Positions 52,102-61,665 of a stretch of DNA of 64,000 nt are shown in pieces; position 1 is the stretch's first letter, and each line of letters opens with the position of its first letter. The stretch is taken from NCBI RefSeq assembly GCF_910593725.1, contig NZ_OU343031.1:186001-250000 (forward strand), in the 5' to 3' direction. The notes below the pieces were generated by a model. That model was not told the DNA's origin and made no database searches. It saw only the letters and a program-made list of their open reading frames with translations. The DNA comes from Candidatus Vallotiella hemipterorum (lineage in GTDB: Bacteria > Pseudomonadota > Gammaproteobacteria > Burkholderiales > Burkholderiaceae). The position numbers were made by a program, and so were the translations under genes.

Positions 52102-53970
52102 ATGATGCTTAATCTTAAGGCTCGATGTCTTTCGTTTGCTGTTTTTTCGTTTGATTTATGCACAGTTGCTCTTGCCTGGACTTGCGCATATATTATTCGG
52201 TTTAATGGATCGGTGCCCCCAGATGTTATGACAGGTGGGCTTCGCGCTTTAGTCTGGGTTCTACCGTTCTACGGCAGTACTTTTCGCCTGCTCGGTCTAT
52301 ATCGTGGTATGTGGATATTTGCTAGTTTACTAGATCTGCTACGTATTGCTAAGGCAATTTTAGCTGGCTCTCTGCTTGTTATAATCGGCTCTATAATTAT
52401 TCAACCGCTACCCATTATTCCATGTTTAGTACTAGCAATCTCGCCCATGCCACTTTTTCTTGGTATGGGCGGTGCCCGGGCTATTTATCGCTCAGCAAAG
52501 GAGCTTTATCTATACGGTGGGCTAGTAGGGCAAGGTAAGCCTATTTTCGTGTTAGGTGCGGGTAATGCTGGTGCTGGTATTGTACGTGAGTTAAGGCACT
52601 CCGGAGAGTGGCGTCTTATAGGTTTGCTAGATGACGATCCAATTAAAAATGGCCGAGAATTGTATGGCTATACGGTGCTTGGTTCAATCAGTGAGCTGCA
52701 GCGACTTGCTGGTAATCTAAAGGTTGAACACGTTATTATTGCGATTCCATCGGCCTCTGCAGCAGACCATCGGCGTATTGCAACAATTTGTGTGCGTGCC
52801 GGGGTTCGTACGCTAGTGTTACCTCGGCTTACTACATTGACTCATGGCCAAACATCATTATCTAGGGTCCGGCAAATCGATCTTGAAGACTTACTAAGAC
52901 GGGAACCGGTATTGATTGATACACTGCATGTAGAGTCCCTTCTGAAAGGGTGTGTCGTAATGATAAGCGGGGCTGGCGGCTCAATCGGCTCAGAACTATG
53001 CCGACAGATTCTTCGATTTTCACCTATGCAATTAGTAGCCGTAGATATATCAGAGTATGCAATCTATCGACTAAATGAGGAGTTGTGCGATCAGTATCCC
53101 GGGGTATCGTTCATCTCAATATTAGGTGATGCAAAAGATTCCATATTTATCGAGCAAGTGATGTCTTTTTATGCGCCACAGATTGTGTTCCATGCGGCTG
53201 CATATAAGCATGTTCCATTAATGGAGGGACTTAACGTATGGCAAGCTATAAGAAATAATGTGCTAGGAACATACCGAGTCGCACGTGCAGCTATTCAGCA
53301 TGGCGTACATCGTTTTGTACTAATCTCGACTGACAAGGCAGTAAATCCCATAAGTGTCATGGGAGCAAGTAAGAGAATGGCGGAGATGGTGTGTCAAGCA
53401 ATGCAACAAGAAACTAAGCTAACAAAGCTTGAAACGGTGCGATTTGGCAATGTGCTTGGTAGCACCGGTAGCGTTATTCCAAAGTTCCAAGAACAGATCA
53501 CAAGCGGTGGCCCGATAACAGTTACACATCCTAAAGTTACGCGCTTTTTTATGACCATTCCTGAGGCTTCTCAACTCGTACTCCAAGCTTCTTGCATAGG
53601 ACAGGGTGGGGAAATTTTCTTACTCGACATGGGTCAGCCAGTACGAATTGTCGATTTAGCGCGCGATCTAATTCGCCTATATGGCTTTAGTGAAGATCAG
53701 ATCAAGATTGTTTTTACAGGTTTAAGGCCCGGCGAAAAACTTTATGAAGAGCTTCTAGCTGATGAAGAAACAACGGCCCGAACACCTCACCCGAAGCTAC
53801 GAATTGCCAAGGCGAGAGAAGTACCCGAGAATTTTTTAGACACGCTACTTCCATGGCTAACGCAGTATCGCGTGCCGTCCGATGATGAGGTACGTTGGGA
53901 TTTGCGCCGATGGATACCTGAATATTGCCCGATGCCAAGCCCAGCAGTCAAGAAGTCGGTGCTTTACTAA
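52102..53970 (+). CDS. Nucleoside-diphosphate-sugar 4,6-dehydratase, WbpM/WbiI family
   Basis: A 622-residue inner-membrane protein with about four N-terminal transmembrane helices (residues 10-130), a first nucleotide-binding domain (VLGAGNAGAGIVREL, about residue 150) and a C-terminal catalytic domain (ISGAGGSIGSELCRQI, about residue 290). The segments AAYKHVPLMEG, STDKAVNPISVMGASKRMAE and RFGNVLGSTGSVIPKF are typical. Homologues such as WbpM turn UDP-GlcNAc into a 4-keto-6-deoxy sugar for QuiNAc or FucNAc in O-antigen. Last gene of the rightward polysaccharide run. Confidence 0.92.
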   Translation: MMLNLKARCLSFAVFSFDLCTVALAWTCAYIIRFNGSVPPDVMTGGLRALVWVLPFYGSTFRLLGLYRGMWIFASLLDLLRIAKAILAGSLLVIIGSIIIQPLPIIPCLVLAISPMPLFLGMGGARAIYRSAKELYLYGGLVGQGKPIFVLGAGNAGAGIVRELRHSGEWRLIGLLDDDPIKNGRELYGYTVLGSISELQRLAGNLKVEHVIIAIPSASAADHRRIATICVRAGVRTLVLPRLTTLTHGQTSLSRVRQIDLEDLLRREPVLIDTLHVESLLKGCVVMISGAGGSIGSELCRQILRFSPMQLVAVDISEYAIYRLNEELCDQYPGVSFISILGDAKDSIFIEQVMSFYAPQIVFHAAAYKHVPLMEGLNVWQAIRNNVLGTYRVARAAIQHGVHRFVLISTDKAVNPISVMGASKRMAEMVCQAMQQETKLTKLETVRFGNVLGSTGSVIPKFQEQITSGGPITVTHPKVTRFFMTIPEASQLVLQASCIGQGGEIFLLDMGQPVRIVDLARDLIRLYGFSEDQIKIVFTGLRPGEKLYEELLADEETTARTPHPKLRIAKAREVPENFLDTLLPWLTQYRVPSDDEVRWDLRRWIPEYCPMPSPAVKKSVLY

Positions 53971-54037
53971 CAAAACCTCTAGTATGATGTTACATTGGTA
54001 TTATGTGTATAAGTAGAGGTATATTTATCAATTTTTA

Positions 54038-54071
54038 TACGCTACTACTCTACCGATAGAGTAGTAGCGTA
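54038..54071. terminator. Perfect 15-pair hairpin between convergent genes
   Basis: TACGCTACTACTCTA (54038-54052) pairs with TAGAGTAGTAGCGTA (54057-54071) around CCGA. It lies 68 bases beyond the wbiI-like gene and about 300 bases beyond the ligase-like gene on the other strand, so it may serve as a two-way terminator. T-runs are weak on both sides. Confidence 0.6.
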
Positions 54072-54373
54072 CCTAATGGGGGTACTATTTTATATTAAAA
54101 TGACCTGTACTCGCGCCCGATAAGCATAGGATTTAAGTATTCCTTTGTTATGGTAATAATATCTAAATATCTGTTTATCCGTCGTATGCTGACGCAGCCA
54201 GCCAATAAAAATTAAAGTCTGCGTCTGGATATAGTACAGCTGGCTTAATAAACTACGCTATTGCGTTTTATGTGATCACTATCTTTGCCTATGTTGGTCA
54301 TCCATGATCCTAACAATCGAGCAGTTCTTATATACCATTAAATCTGTCTTGAATTTTTATTAAATAAAGATAA
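54072..54373. other. Non-coding stretch after the polysaccharide run
   Basis: About 300 bases without a gene, between convergent genes. Confidence 0.45.
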
Positions 54374-55672
54374 TTAGAGAGGTTTATTAGTAGTTATGCA
54401 GATACGCGTTTTATTACTATGTAAGCATAATGCCAATTCCCTCTTTTGACTAGCGATAGTCGCGAGTAAAGTAGCGGATATTAGAGCAAAAAACGTTGAA
54501 TTCATCACAAGTGGTAATACGTCAATTGTCAGCCCGAAAATAACCGTGCTACCGACTAAAGCTAGGCCGAGATAGGCGGCTGTAGAAATAGTTGTATTTT
54601 TATGCTCGCGCTCACACCAAAATAATCGGAATGTTCCGATATAGAGTAGTAATAGCGATATTGTGCCGAAAATCCCAGTTTCTGCCAGAATCGATAAAAA
54701 CTCATTGTGCGCATGTTCGTTAGCGATGATTCGTGGAGTTTTACCGCGATCAGCTAGCATGATTAGTGCAGGCTCCAGGCAGCCCTTACCGACTCCGAAT
54801 ATTGGATGTTCGACAAAGAGCTGCAGTGAAGCCTGCCATAGCTTAAGCCGTTGCCCCGTTGAGGTCATAACTTGACCATGTTCCAATTTATAAAGATCAG
54901 TGCCAATTTCCTTGAATCGTTCACGTACTAACGGCGCTATGCTAGCCAACATCAAACAGACAGATAGAGCGGCACTAATTATAATACGCGAGCATATAGA
55001 TTCTATCCAGCGCCGTCTACTTAGAGCTACCCAGATTAGCCATGGGAGCGCGATCCATCCGCCCCGTGAGCCAGAAAAATACGATGCCAAGCATCCTGCT
55101 ACAAGAGCTAGTATCTTGAGATTTAGTTCTATGCCGTTAACATAGGTATTCCGGTCAAGCGAGGTAACTGCTAGGAATCCTAGGAGTAGTGCTGTATCAC
55201 CAAATGGAATTGGATTTATAAATGAATTGCCAAGGCGACCAGGTTGTTGCCATGCGCTAGGATTAACTAGCACGTATAGGGCCCACACGCCGGTAAGCAA
55301 TGCACCAGTTACGAAACCCCATTCAATACGGCGCAGCAAGTAGGCTGGCAAGGATACAAGAAACAGGAATATTGGAATAACAAGAATAAGCCGCAGCATC
55401 GGATCTAGGGCAGCAAGCCGGCCCTCATGGAGTACCAGCACCTGAAAAGTAGTCACTACTGGTAAAGCTGACATGCTTATAACATAGAGTCGATGTGTGC
55501 ACAGTATTACCAGCGCATAACGGCGATTTTCCGCTGAAGCTAGATAAATTATTGCTAGAGCAAAAATCACAAAGAAGCAATAGCTAACCCCCCCCTTCAT
55601 TGAAAGCATTAATGTTGCGGAAAGAATAATCGCAGTTATAGCAACCCATCTCACCAATCGGTTTAGGTTCAT
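54374..55672 (-). CDS. O-antigen ligase/polymerase-like membrane protein (WaaL/Wzy family)
   Basis: A 432-residue inner-membrane protein with about eleven hydrophobic helices and one long periplasmic loop before the last helices, as in the Wzy/WaaL superfamily. The loop carries TGQRLKLWQASLQLFVEHPIFGVGKGC and later NEHAHNEFLSILAETGIFG; the histidine-rich end and arginines match the ligase active region. WaaL joins the finished polysaccharide to the lipid A core in the periplasm, whereas Wzy polymerises repeats. Sequence alone does not separate the two; ligase is the better guess because relatives have it beside this cluster. Confidence 0.82.
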   Translation of the reverse strand: MNLNRLVRWVAITAIILSATLMLSMKGGVSYCFFVIFALAIIYLASAENRRYALVILCTHRLYVISMSALPVVTTFQVLVLHEGRLAALDPMLRLILVIPIFLFLVSLPAYLLRRIEWGFVTGALLTGVWALYVLVNPSAWQQPGRLGNSFINPIPFGDTALLLGFLAVTSLDRNTYVNGIELNLKILALVAGCLASYFSGSRGGWIALPWLIWVALSRRRWIESICSRIIISAALSVCLMLASIAPLVRERFKEIGTDLYKLEHGQVMTSTGQRLKLWQASLQLFVEHPIFGVGKGCLEPALIMLADRGKTPRIIANEHAHNEFLSILAETGIFGTISLLLLYIGTFRLFWCEREHKNTTISTAAYLGLALVGSTVIFGLTIDVLPLVMNSTFFALISATLLATIASQKRELALCLHSNKTRICITTNKPL

Positions 55673-56059
55673 TAATATGGGAGTGTAGGTTATGTTTTTA
55701 GGCGTAGAATACGTATTTTAAATATACTCAGATCTAGTAGATGTCTAGAGAAAATGTCTGTATCAGCGCACTCCCATCTCTTTTATGCCACCCGTTATTA
55801 TTTAGCAGATAATATATACGCTGACACTACCAGGTCAGGTTCTTTATATATAGCGCTACTGGCTGGTCTAATCATAATGACAATGCCGTCTATACCTGTC
55901 ACAGGGTAGGTATAGAATTTTCGCACCCTGAAAATCATCTCTATCATCAAAAGATAACTATTCCTATCTTTGTAATAGATAATGACGAGCGTAACTAGTG
56001 GTTAAATTAAGTCAGCAGTAGTAAGGCGAGCTATATATTCTACCGTCTCTTTGAGAGGC
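55673..56059. other. Non-coding gap between galE and the ligase-like gene
   Basis: About 390 bases. It holds an inverted repeat, TCTATACCT (55889-55897) with AGGTATAGA (55908-55916), with a 10-base loop, downstream of galE; no clear T-run. Confidence 0.45.
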
Positions 56060-57094
56060 TTAGGAGTAGCCGTTTGGATTATTTACTTGCCAACGCCAAT
56101 AATCTATACACATCTTTTCGATGCTATACGCCGCGCGCCAACCCATAATTTTCTCTGCGGCTTCTGGATCTGCGTAACAGGCAGCAACGTCTCCTAATCG
56201 TCGGCCGACGATCTCGTATGGAATCCTGCGATTACTGACTCGCTCAAAAGCACGTATAATCTCTAGCACACTGTACCCCTGACCAGTACCTAAGTTTACT
56301 GTAAAGCTGGTACTTTGATCGAACAGCGTATTAAGTGCAGCAAGATGTCCACGCGCAAGATCGACTACATGAATATAATCCCGGATACCGGTGCCATCCC
56401 GAGTATTATAATCTCCACCAAAGACTAGAAGGCGAGGCTGCTTGCCGATTGCTACCTGCGCTATAAATGGCATCAGATTATTTGGTATACCGTTCGGGTC
56501 TTCGCCAATTAATCCGCTCTTATGCGCACCAACCGGATTAAAGTAGCGCAGCATAGCGACCCTCCAACTAGAATCCGAATATACCAAGTCACGAAGAATC
56601 TGTTCGGCCATTAGCTTAGTTTGCCCATACGGGTTAGTTGCGGATAACGGGAATAACTCGTTAATCGGCACACTTTGTGGCTTACCGTACACAGTAGCTG
56701 ATGAACTAAATACAAGGTGCCTTACACTATACTCATTCATTACGCGCAGCAGCGCCAGCAGGCTGTTTATGTTGTTCGAATAGTACTCCAGCGGTTTTTG
56801 TGCTGATTCGCCCACAGCTTTAAGCGCAGCAATGTGAATTACCGCGTGGATCGGACATTGTTTAAAGACCTGTCTAAGCGCCTGGTCATCGCAAGAATCA
56901 GTTTGATAAAATCGAATTTTCTTACCAGTGATCTGCTCAACACGCTGCACCGCGTCAAATTTGCTATTGACTAGGTTGTCGACTACTGAAATATTATAAT
57001 TCGCGTTTAGCAACTCGACGCAGGTATGCGAGCCGATGAAACCAGAGCCGCCTGTAACTAAAATCATGCGTTGATTTGCCGTTGTTGTTCTCAT
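56060..57094 (-). CDS. galE: UDP-glucose 4-epimerase
   Basis: GalE interconverts UDP-glucose and UDP-galactose (and in some bacteria the N-acetyl forms) for polysaccharide synthesis. With the ATG at 57094 it has 344 residues; the frame is open further upstream, but homologues start about ten residues before MILVTGGSGFIGSHTC. Motifs are VDNLVNSKF, the SSSATVYGKP segment, NPYGQTKLMAEQI with the Tyr and Lys pair, and YFNPVGAHKSGLIGEDP. Leftward, as is the ligase-like gene. Intact. Confidence 0.95.
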   Translation of the reverse strand: MRTTTANQRMILVTGGSGFIGSHTCVELLNANYNISVVDNLVNSKFDAVQRVEQITGKKIRFYQTDSCDDQALRQVFKQCPIHAVIHIAALKAVGESAQKPLEYYSNNINSLLALLRVMNEYSVRHLVFSSSATVYGKPQSVPINELFPLSATNPYGQTKLMAEQILRDLVYSDSSWRVAMLRYFNPVGAHKSGLIGEDPNGIPNNLMPFIAQVAIGKQPRLLVFGGDYNTRDGTGIRDYIHVVDLARGHLAALNTLFDQSTSFTVNLGTGQGYSVLEIIRAFERVSNRRIPYEIVGRRLGDVAACYADPEAAEKIMGWRAAYSIEKMCIDYWRWQVNNPNGYS

Positions 57095-58209
57095 GGTTTT
57101 AATGCATATTAAATAATATGCGTTTGATAGGTTGTAATATTTCAAGATGGTGCTGCACAATATAAAAAGCTCCCGCCTAGTTCGGGCTACTAGTCGGATT
57201 AGCTAGATTAAAGCAGAAAGTTTTAAAGTCGTAGTGTCTAAGACAATCTACATAGGCCATTTAACAGCACTAGTACTACATACGTAAATACATTAACTAC
57301 AGAAACAAGTCTATGCCTTCCGCCGTAATAGTACATAGCTTGAATAGTGGTAATCCGTTTTACACGATAATCTACGCTTATATTCATTGCCGACCGCTGC
57401 TACATGCGGATTCGCGTCTAGCCGCTCTATATTATGTAACAGCCTAGATAAGTTAGTGATGCAATAGATAAATATCGGTACGAGTGTATGCGTAAGCATA
57501 AGTGTACTAATCTAGTTCTTGTTCAACCGTTGTTCGGCTGCATTGCTTCTTGGTTCGACCGATAACGCGTAGTATTTGAGTATCATTTGGCTTAGATTCG
57601 GGAATAGGAACGTACAGCTGAGTCTAACTAAGCCAGAAAGTTACATCGGCACTACTAATATTTAGCGGTGCTAAATAAAAAGTACAAAAGATATAATTAT
57701 TATCTATGTTATATAAAACTATATGACGCCACTGCTATGCACACTAGTAGTTAGACACACCAGAATTTGTCTAGTGTTATTCTGCTAGTTAGCTCTGTTG
57801 GTTATTATAGTGACTTATGCTCCCATATTAGTTCATCAGATGCGCTAGGCCGAACTGTGCCCTATATAAAGGGCGCGTAGAGCGCTCGCGCTACGCGGAT
57901 TGCATTCAATCCATTCTACCGCTATAAACGCTTTTTGGGGCTAGGATCTTATCCTACCGCATACTTAAGTCAGTGTCACTAATATAGGTAGTAATACATG
58001 CCGCTTACTTGATGAATAACTCCTCGCCGAAATAGCGAGCGCGTAACCCAATGTTCAGGATCATCACTTCTAAATGGTGGATAGATCTAATTGATCATTA
58101 GATCTCTCTAAACCGGAAAATCTCTATAAGCAGTCCTATAAATAGATTGCGCATATTACGTTGCTCATGCTTAAGTGGTCTCTCAAATTTTTTTAATAGT
58201 TTCTTCTTT
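57095..58209. other. Non-coding stretch between divergent galE and phosphomannomutase genes
   Basis: About 1.1 kb without a readable gene. Near 57875-57900 a short GC-rich, partly self-complementary tract (CGCGTAG with CTACGCG) stands out. An inverted repeat is at 58082-58104. Confidence 0.5.
58082..58104. repeat. Inverted repeat upstream of the phosphomannomutase gene
   Basis: AGATCTAAT (58082-58090) and ATTAGATCT (58096-58104) are perfect inverted copies with a 5-base spacer, about 105 bases before the gene start. The form fits a dimer-binding operator, but no regulator is known for it. Confidence 0.35.
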
Positions 58210-59592
58210 ATGATTTCTAAATCGATTTTTAAAGCTTACGATATTCGTGGTGTCATCGGCAAAACACTCGATAGTAATATCGCACAGCAGATCGGTCGTG
58301 CGTTCGGCAGCGAACTGCGCGCGCAAGGTGCTAATACAGTAATAATTGGTCGAGATGGGCGCTTGTCGAGTCCACAGTTGTCCTCAGCACTAGCCGTGGG
58401 TCTGCTCGCCGCAGGCGTAGATATTATTAATATTGGTTTAGTACCGACGCCTCTAGGATATTTCGCAGCTAGTGTTCCGATAGCAGGGCAGTATGTAGAT
58501 TCATGCATCATCGTCACTGGCAGCCATAATCCGCCTGATTATAACGGTTTTAAAATGATGTTGCGTGGTGCTGCGATCTATGGTGAGCAGATTCAGGTGT
58601 TACATAAACGCATAGTGGACAGAAATTTTTCTACCGCTAGAGGAAGCTACAACGAGTATAATATATGCAATTCCTACGTTGAGCGAATTGTGTCCGACAT
58701 CCATCTAGCTCGGCCATTAAAAATCGTTATTGATGCGGGCAATGGAGTCGCAGGGTCTCTTGCGCCAAGACTGTTTAGAGCGCTTGGATGCAAGCTAGTT
58801 GAACTGTTTTGCGACGTGGATGGACATTTTCCAAATCACCACCCAGATCCGGCACACCCGGAAAATCTACAAGATGTTATCCGTGCCCTGAAGGAGTCTG
58901 ATTCAGACATTGGCTTAGCGTTTGATGGGGATGGAGATCGACTTGGCGTTGTAACTAAAGACGGCCAGATTATTTATCCAGATAGGCAACTAATGTTGTT
59001 CGCTAAGGATGTTCTATCGCGAAATCCAGGCGAGAAGATTATCTATGATGTAAAGTGCACACGTAATTTAGCTCACTGGGTGCGCGAGCAAGGTGGCGAA
59101 CCAGTAATGTGGAAAACAGGCCATTCTCTAATAAAAGCAAAGTTGCGAGAAATAGGTGCGCCCCTAGCTGGAGAAATGAGTGGGCACATGTTTTTTAGGG
59201 ATCGCTGGTATGGTTTCGACGATGGACTCTATGCTGGTGCGAGACTACTGGAAATCCTAGCACGCGTGGCTGATCCCAGTTTGTTACTAAACAGCTTACC
59301 GAACTCTATCTCGACGCCTGAGTTACAGCTCAAGCTTAATGAGGGCGAGAACTTTGAGCTAATTAAAAAGCTGCAGAAGCATGCGACATTTTTCGGTGCT
59401 AAGGAGGTAATATTGATCGATGGTCTACGTGTAGAGTATACAGACGGTTTTGGGCTCGCACGCGCATCTAATACTACACCTGTGGTTGTAATTCGATTTG
59501 AGGCTGATAATAATATAGCGCTTAAGCGAATCCAAAAAGATTTTAAGCGAGTTATTGTTGCGCAGAAACCAGATATAAAGTTTCCATTTTAA
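58210..59592 (+). CDS. Phosphomannomutase/phosphoglucomutase
   Basis: An alpha-D-phosphohexomutase (AlgC/ManB type) that interconverts 6- and 1-phosphates of mannose and glucose, supplying glucose 1-phosphate to RmlA and sugar nucleotides for LPS. With the start at MISKSIFKAYDIRGV it has 460 residues, the normal length; an open frame runs 21 codons further upstream without similarity. The phosphoserine is S105 in TGSHNPPDYNGFK, the metal loop is D239-G-D-G-D243-RLG, and the sugar loop GEMSGHMFF is intact. No strong ribosome binding site. It precedes waaC on the same strand. Confidence 0.94.
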   Translation: MISKSIFKAYDIRGVIGKTLDSNIAQQIGRAFGSELRAQGANTVIIGRDGRLSSPQLSSALAVGLLAAGVDIINIGLVPTPLGYFAASVPIAGQYVDSCIIVTGSHNPPDYNGFKMMLRGAAIYGEQIQVLHKRIVDRNFSTARGSYNEYNICNSYVERIVSDIHLARPLKIVIDAGNGVAGSLAPRLFRALGCKLVELFCDVDGHFPNHHPDPAHPENLQDVIRALKESDSDIGLAFDGDGDRLGVVTKDGQIIYPDRQLMLFAKDVLSRNPGEKIIYDVKCTRNLAHWVREQGGEPVMWKTGHSLIKAKLREIGAPLAGEMSGHMFFRDRWYGFDDGLYAGARLLEILARVADPSLLLNSLPNSISTPELQLKLNEGENFELIKKLQKHATFFGAKEVILIDGLRVEYTDGFGLARASNTTPVVVIRFEADNNIALKRIQKDFKRVIVAQKPDIKFPF

Positions 59593-59753
59593 ATAAATAG
59601 ATATACCCTAGCTTTTAACCCCACAAAAGCTATCTATATGCGATATCTAGATTAGATATTATAGGTTATAAATCTATCTGCTTCATCCTATAATGTAGCA
59701 CTCTTATCGTGATAGTAAAATTCCACGGTAGTTCCTTTAGCTTGTTTGTTTGC

Positions 59754-60752
59754 GTGCAAAAAATTCTGATCGTTCGACTGTCATCGCTGGGTGATGTAGT
59801 CCACAATATGCCTCTGGTCGCTGATATCCGGCGACGCCATCCAGATTTGATTATTGACTGGTTGGTTGAGGAGAGTTTCGTTGAGCTTGTTAAGCTTGTT
59901 CATGGTGTACGGCGCGTTATCCCATTCTCTTTGCGTCGCTGGAGACGGAATTTACTTTCGCTAGCGACGTGGCGTGAAATTCGTCAATTTAGGCGCGCAT
60001 TAGCGACTGAAGAATATGATCTTGTGATCGATTGTCATGGGTTAATTAAAAGCGCATGGGTCGCAAGCTGGGCACGAGGTAACCTTGCTGGATTAGGTAA
60101 TCGCACTGACGGAGCTAGTTATGAGTGGCCAGTACGCTGGTTTTACCGAACGCATGTTCAGATTCAACCGCATACGCACGTTGTTGAGCGCTCTCGACAA
60201 TTAGCCGCTTATCTACTTGGTGATCCTCTTTTACAAGTTGATACACAGAATATCGATTTCGGTATTGATCGGTATCGAGCTGTCCACGAACTGATGCATA
60301 TGGGTCTAAACTTACCGTCACCATACGTGGTATTCGTGCACGCGACCTCGCGCAAAGACAAGCAATGGCCACAGAACTGCTGGATTGAGTTAGGCCGGGC
60401 GCTTATTCGCCACGGCTCTGCGATCGTACTGCCCTGGGGTAGCACTGTTGAACACGCGAGCAGCGAACAACTAGCACAAGAACTCGGTACTGCTGCGTTT
60501 ATACCGCCGCGCTTATCGCTACCAGCAGTCACAGGATTAATTGACGGCGCAGCAGTAACTATTGGTGTTGATACAGGTCTAGTTCATATCTCTGCAGCGC
60601 TTAAGAAACCAACGATAGAGTTGTACAACTTCGCAACAGCATGGCGTACTGGCGGCTATTGGTCCTCAGATATTATTAACCTAGAGGCGGCAGGATCATG
60701 GCCGAACCTTTCTGAGGTTAAGGACGTGTTAGCTGGCTTCGGATTGCTGTAA
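59754..60752 (+). CDS. waaC: LPS heptosyltransferase I
   Basis: WaaC adds the first heptose to Kdo2-lipid A. The start is placed at GTG 59754, giving VQKILIVRLSSLGDVVHNMPL as in homologues and 332 residues; a GTG 15 codons upstream is also open but adds a non-conserved tail. Neither has a strong ribosome binding site. The C-terminal ADP-heptose site (TIGVDTGLVHISAALKKPTIELY region) and the DKQWPQNCW segment are intact. It begins a compact run waaC-kdoO-waaA with gaps of 9 and 19 bases. Works with WaaF at 13 kb. Confidence 0.94.
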   Translation: MQKILIVRLSSLGDVVHNMPLVADIRRRHPDLIIDWLVEESFVELVKLVHGVRRVIPFSLRRWRRNLLSLATWREIRQFRRALATEEYDLVIDCHGLIKSAWVASWARGNLAGLGNRTDGASYEWPVRWFYRTHVQIQPHTHVVERSRQLAAYLLGDPLLQVDTQNIDFGIDRYRAVHELMHMGLNLPSPYVVFVHATSRKDKQWPQNCWIELGRALIRHGSAIVLPWGSTVEHASSEQLAQELGTAAFIPPRLSLPAVTGLIDGAAVTIGVDTGLVHISAALKKPTIELYNFATAWRTGGYWSSDIINLEAAGSWPNLSEVKDVLAGFGLL

Positions 60753-60761
60753 CGATATTTT

Positions 60762-61646
60762 ATGAGACCATCGCAAATTATTAATATTAATCTTGTAGAT
60801 TGGTTCGGACAATACCGATCAGTATTGAGTACAAGATGTCTAGCTTTGCTGGAGTCCGGCAAGGTACTATACTTTCCACGCTTAAGATTTCTTCTTACAA
60901 GAAGCGAGCAAACTTTAATGGATTCCAAGATTGCCGATCCAAAGCGCAAAAATATTAGTCTTGAGGCTAATAGTAGTGTGTTGTGCGGCGTGTTAGGCGA
61001 TGAATCTATACGGTTGGCCATACACGCCCTACTGTCACGTTATCAACATAATACATGCGAATTAGTCGGCCAACTAATTCCAGAATATATGGGTAAGCTG
61101 CGTATCTCAGCCACTAGCTTGAGGTTGCATCGTGTAGAAACACGTAAAACATCATGGCATAAAGACGACAGCCGGTTACATATAGATGCATTTCCATCTC
61201 AGCCAAATTATGGCGAACGAATACTGCGTGTATTCGCAAATATTAACTCGCATGGTGAGCCACGCGTATGGCGGGTTGGCGAGCCATTCGAGGACGTAGT
61301 GCAGAGGTTTTGTTTTCGTATTCCTAAGCCGATGCCTGGAGCTGCATGGCTGCTGAAGCTGCTACATATAACTAAAACGCGGCGCAGCAGGTATGACCAT
61401 TTTATGGTGCATCTTCATAACGCGATGAAGTCTGACCTAGATTACCAGCGCAATGCACAGCAGCAGACGGTAAAGTTTTTACCAGGGAGTGTTTGGATGT
61501 GCTTTTCAGACCAGGTATCACATGCCGTGATGTCTGGTCAATTTATGCTTGAGCAGACCTTTTTTTTACCAGTACGCTCAATGGCACAGCCACATCGCTC
61601 CCCATTGAGTATTCTAGAACGCATTACAGGCCGAATGCTCATCTAA
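60762..61646 (+). CDS. kdoO: Kdo hydroxylase (KdoO family)
   Basis: A 294-residue Fe(II)/2-oxoglutarate/O2-dependent hydroxylase that adds an oxygen to C3 of Kdo to give Ko in the inner core, known from Burkholderia and Yersinia. The iron triad is visible: H140-x-D142 in RLHIDAFPS and H254 in VSHAVMSGQF. It lies between waaC and waaA, the usual place in Burkholderia, which supports the assignment. No signal sequence, so it acts in the cytoplasm or at the membrane face. Intact. Confidence 0.88.
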   Translation: MRPSQIININLVDWFGQYRSVLSTRCLALLESGKVLYFPRLRFLLTRSEQTLMDSKIADPKRKNISLEANSSVLCGVLGDESIRLAIHALLSRYQHNTCELVGQLIPEYMGKLRISATSLRLHRVETRKTSWHKDDSRLHIDAFPSQPNYGERILRVFANINSHGEPRVWRVGEPFEDVVQRFCFRIPKPMPGAAWLLKLLHITKTRRSRYDHFMVHLHNAMKSDLDYQRNAQQQTVKFLPGSVWMCFSDQVSHAVMSGQFMLEQTFFLPVRSMAQPHRSPLSILERITGRMLI

Positions 61647-61665
61647 CTTGTTGGTTAACAGATTA

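Noticed and set aside
57860-57960. GC-rich partly palindromic tract between galE and the phosphomannomutase gene, tRNA-like at first sight
   Set aside because: No cloverleaf with proper T and anticodon arms can be built on either strand.
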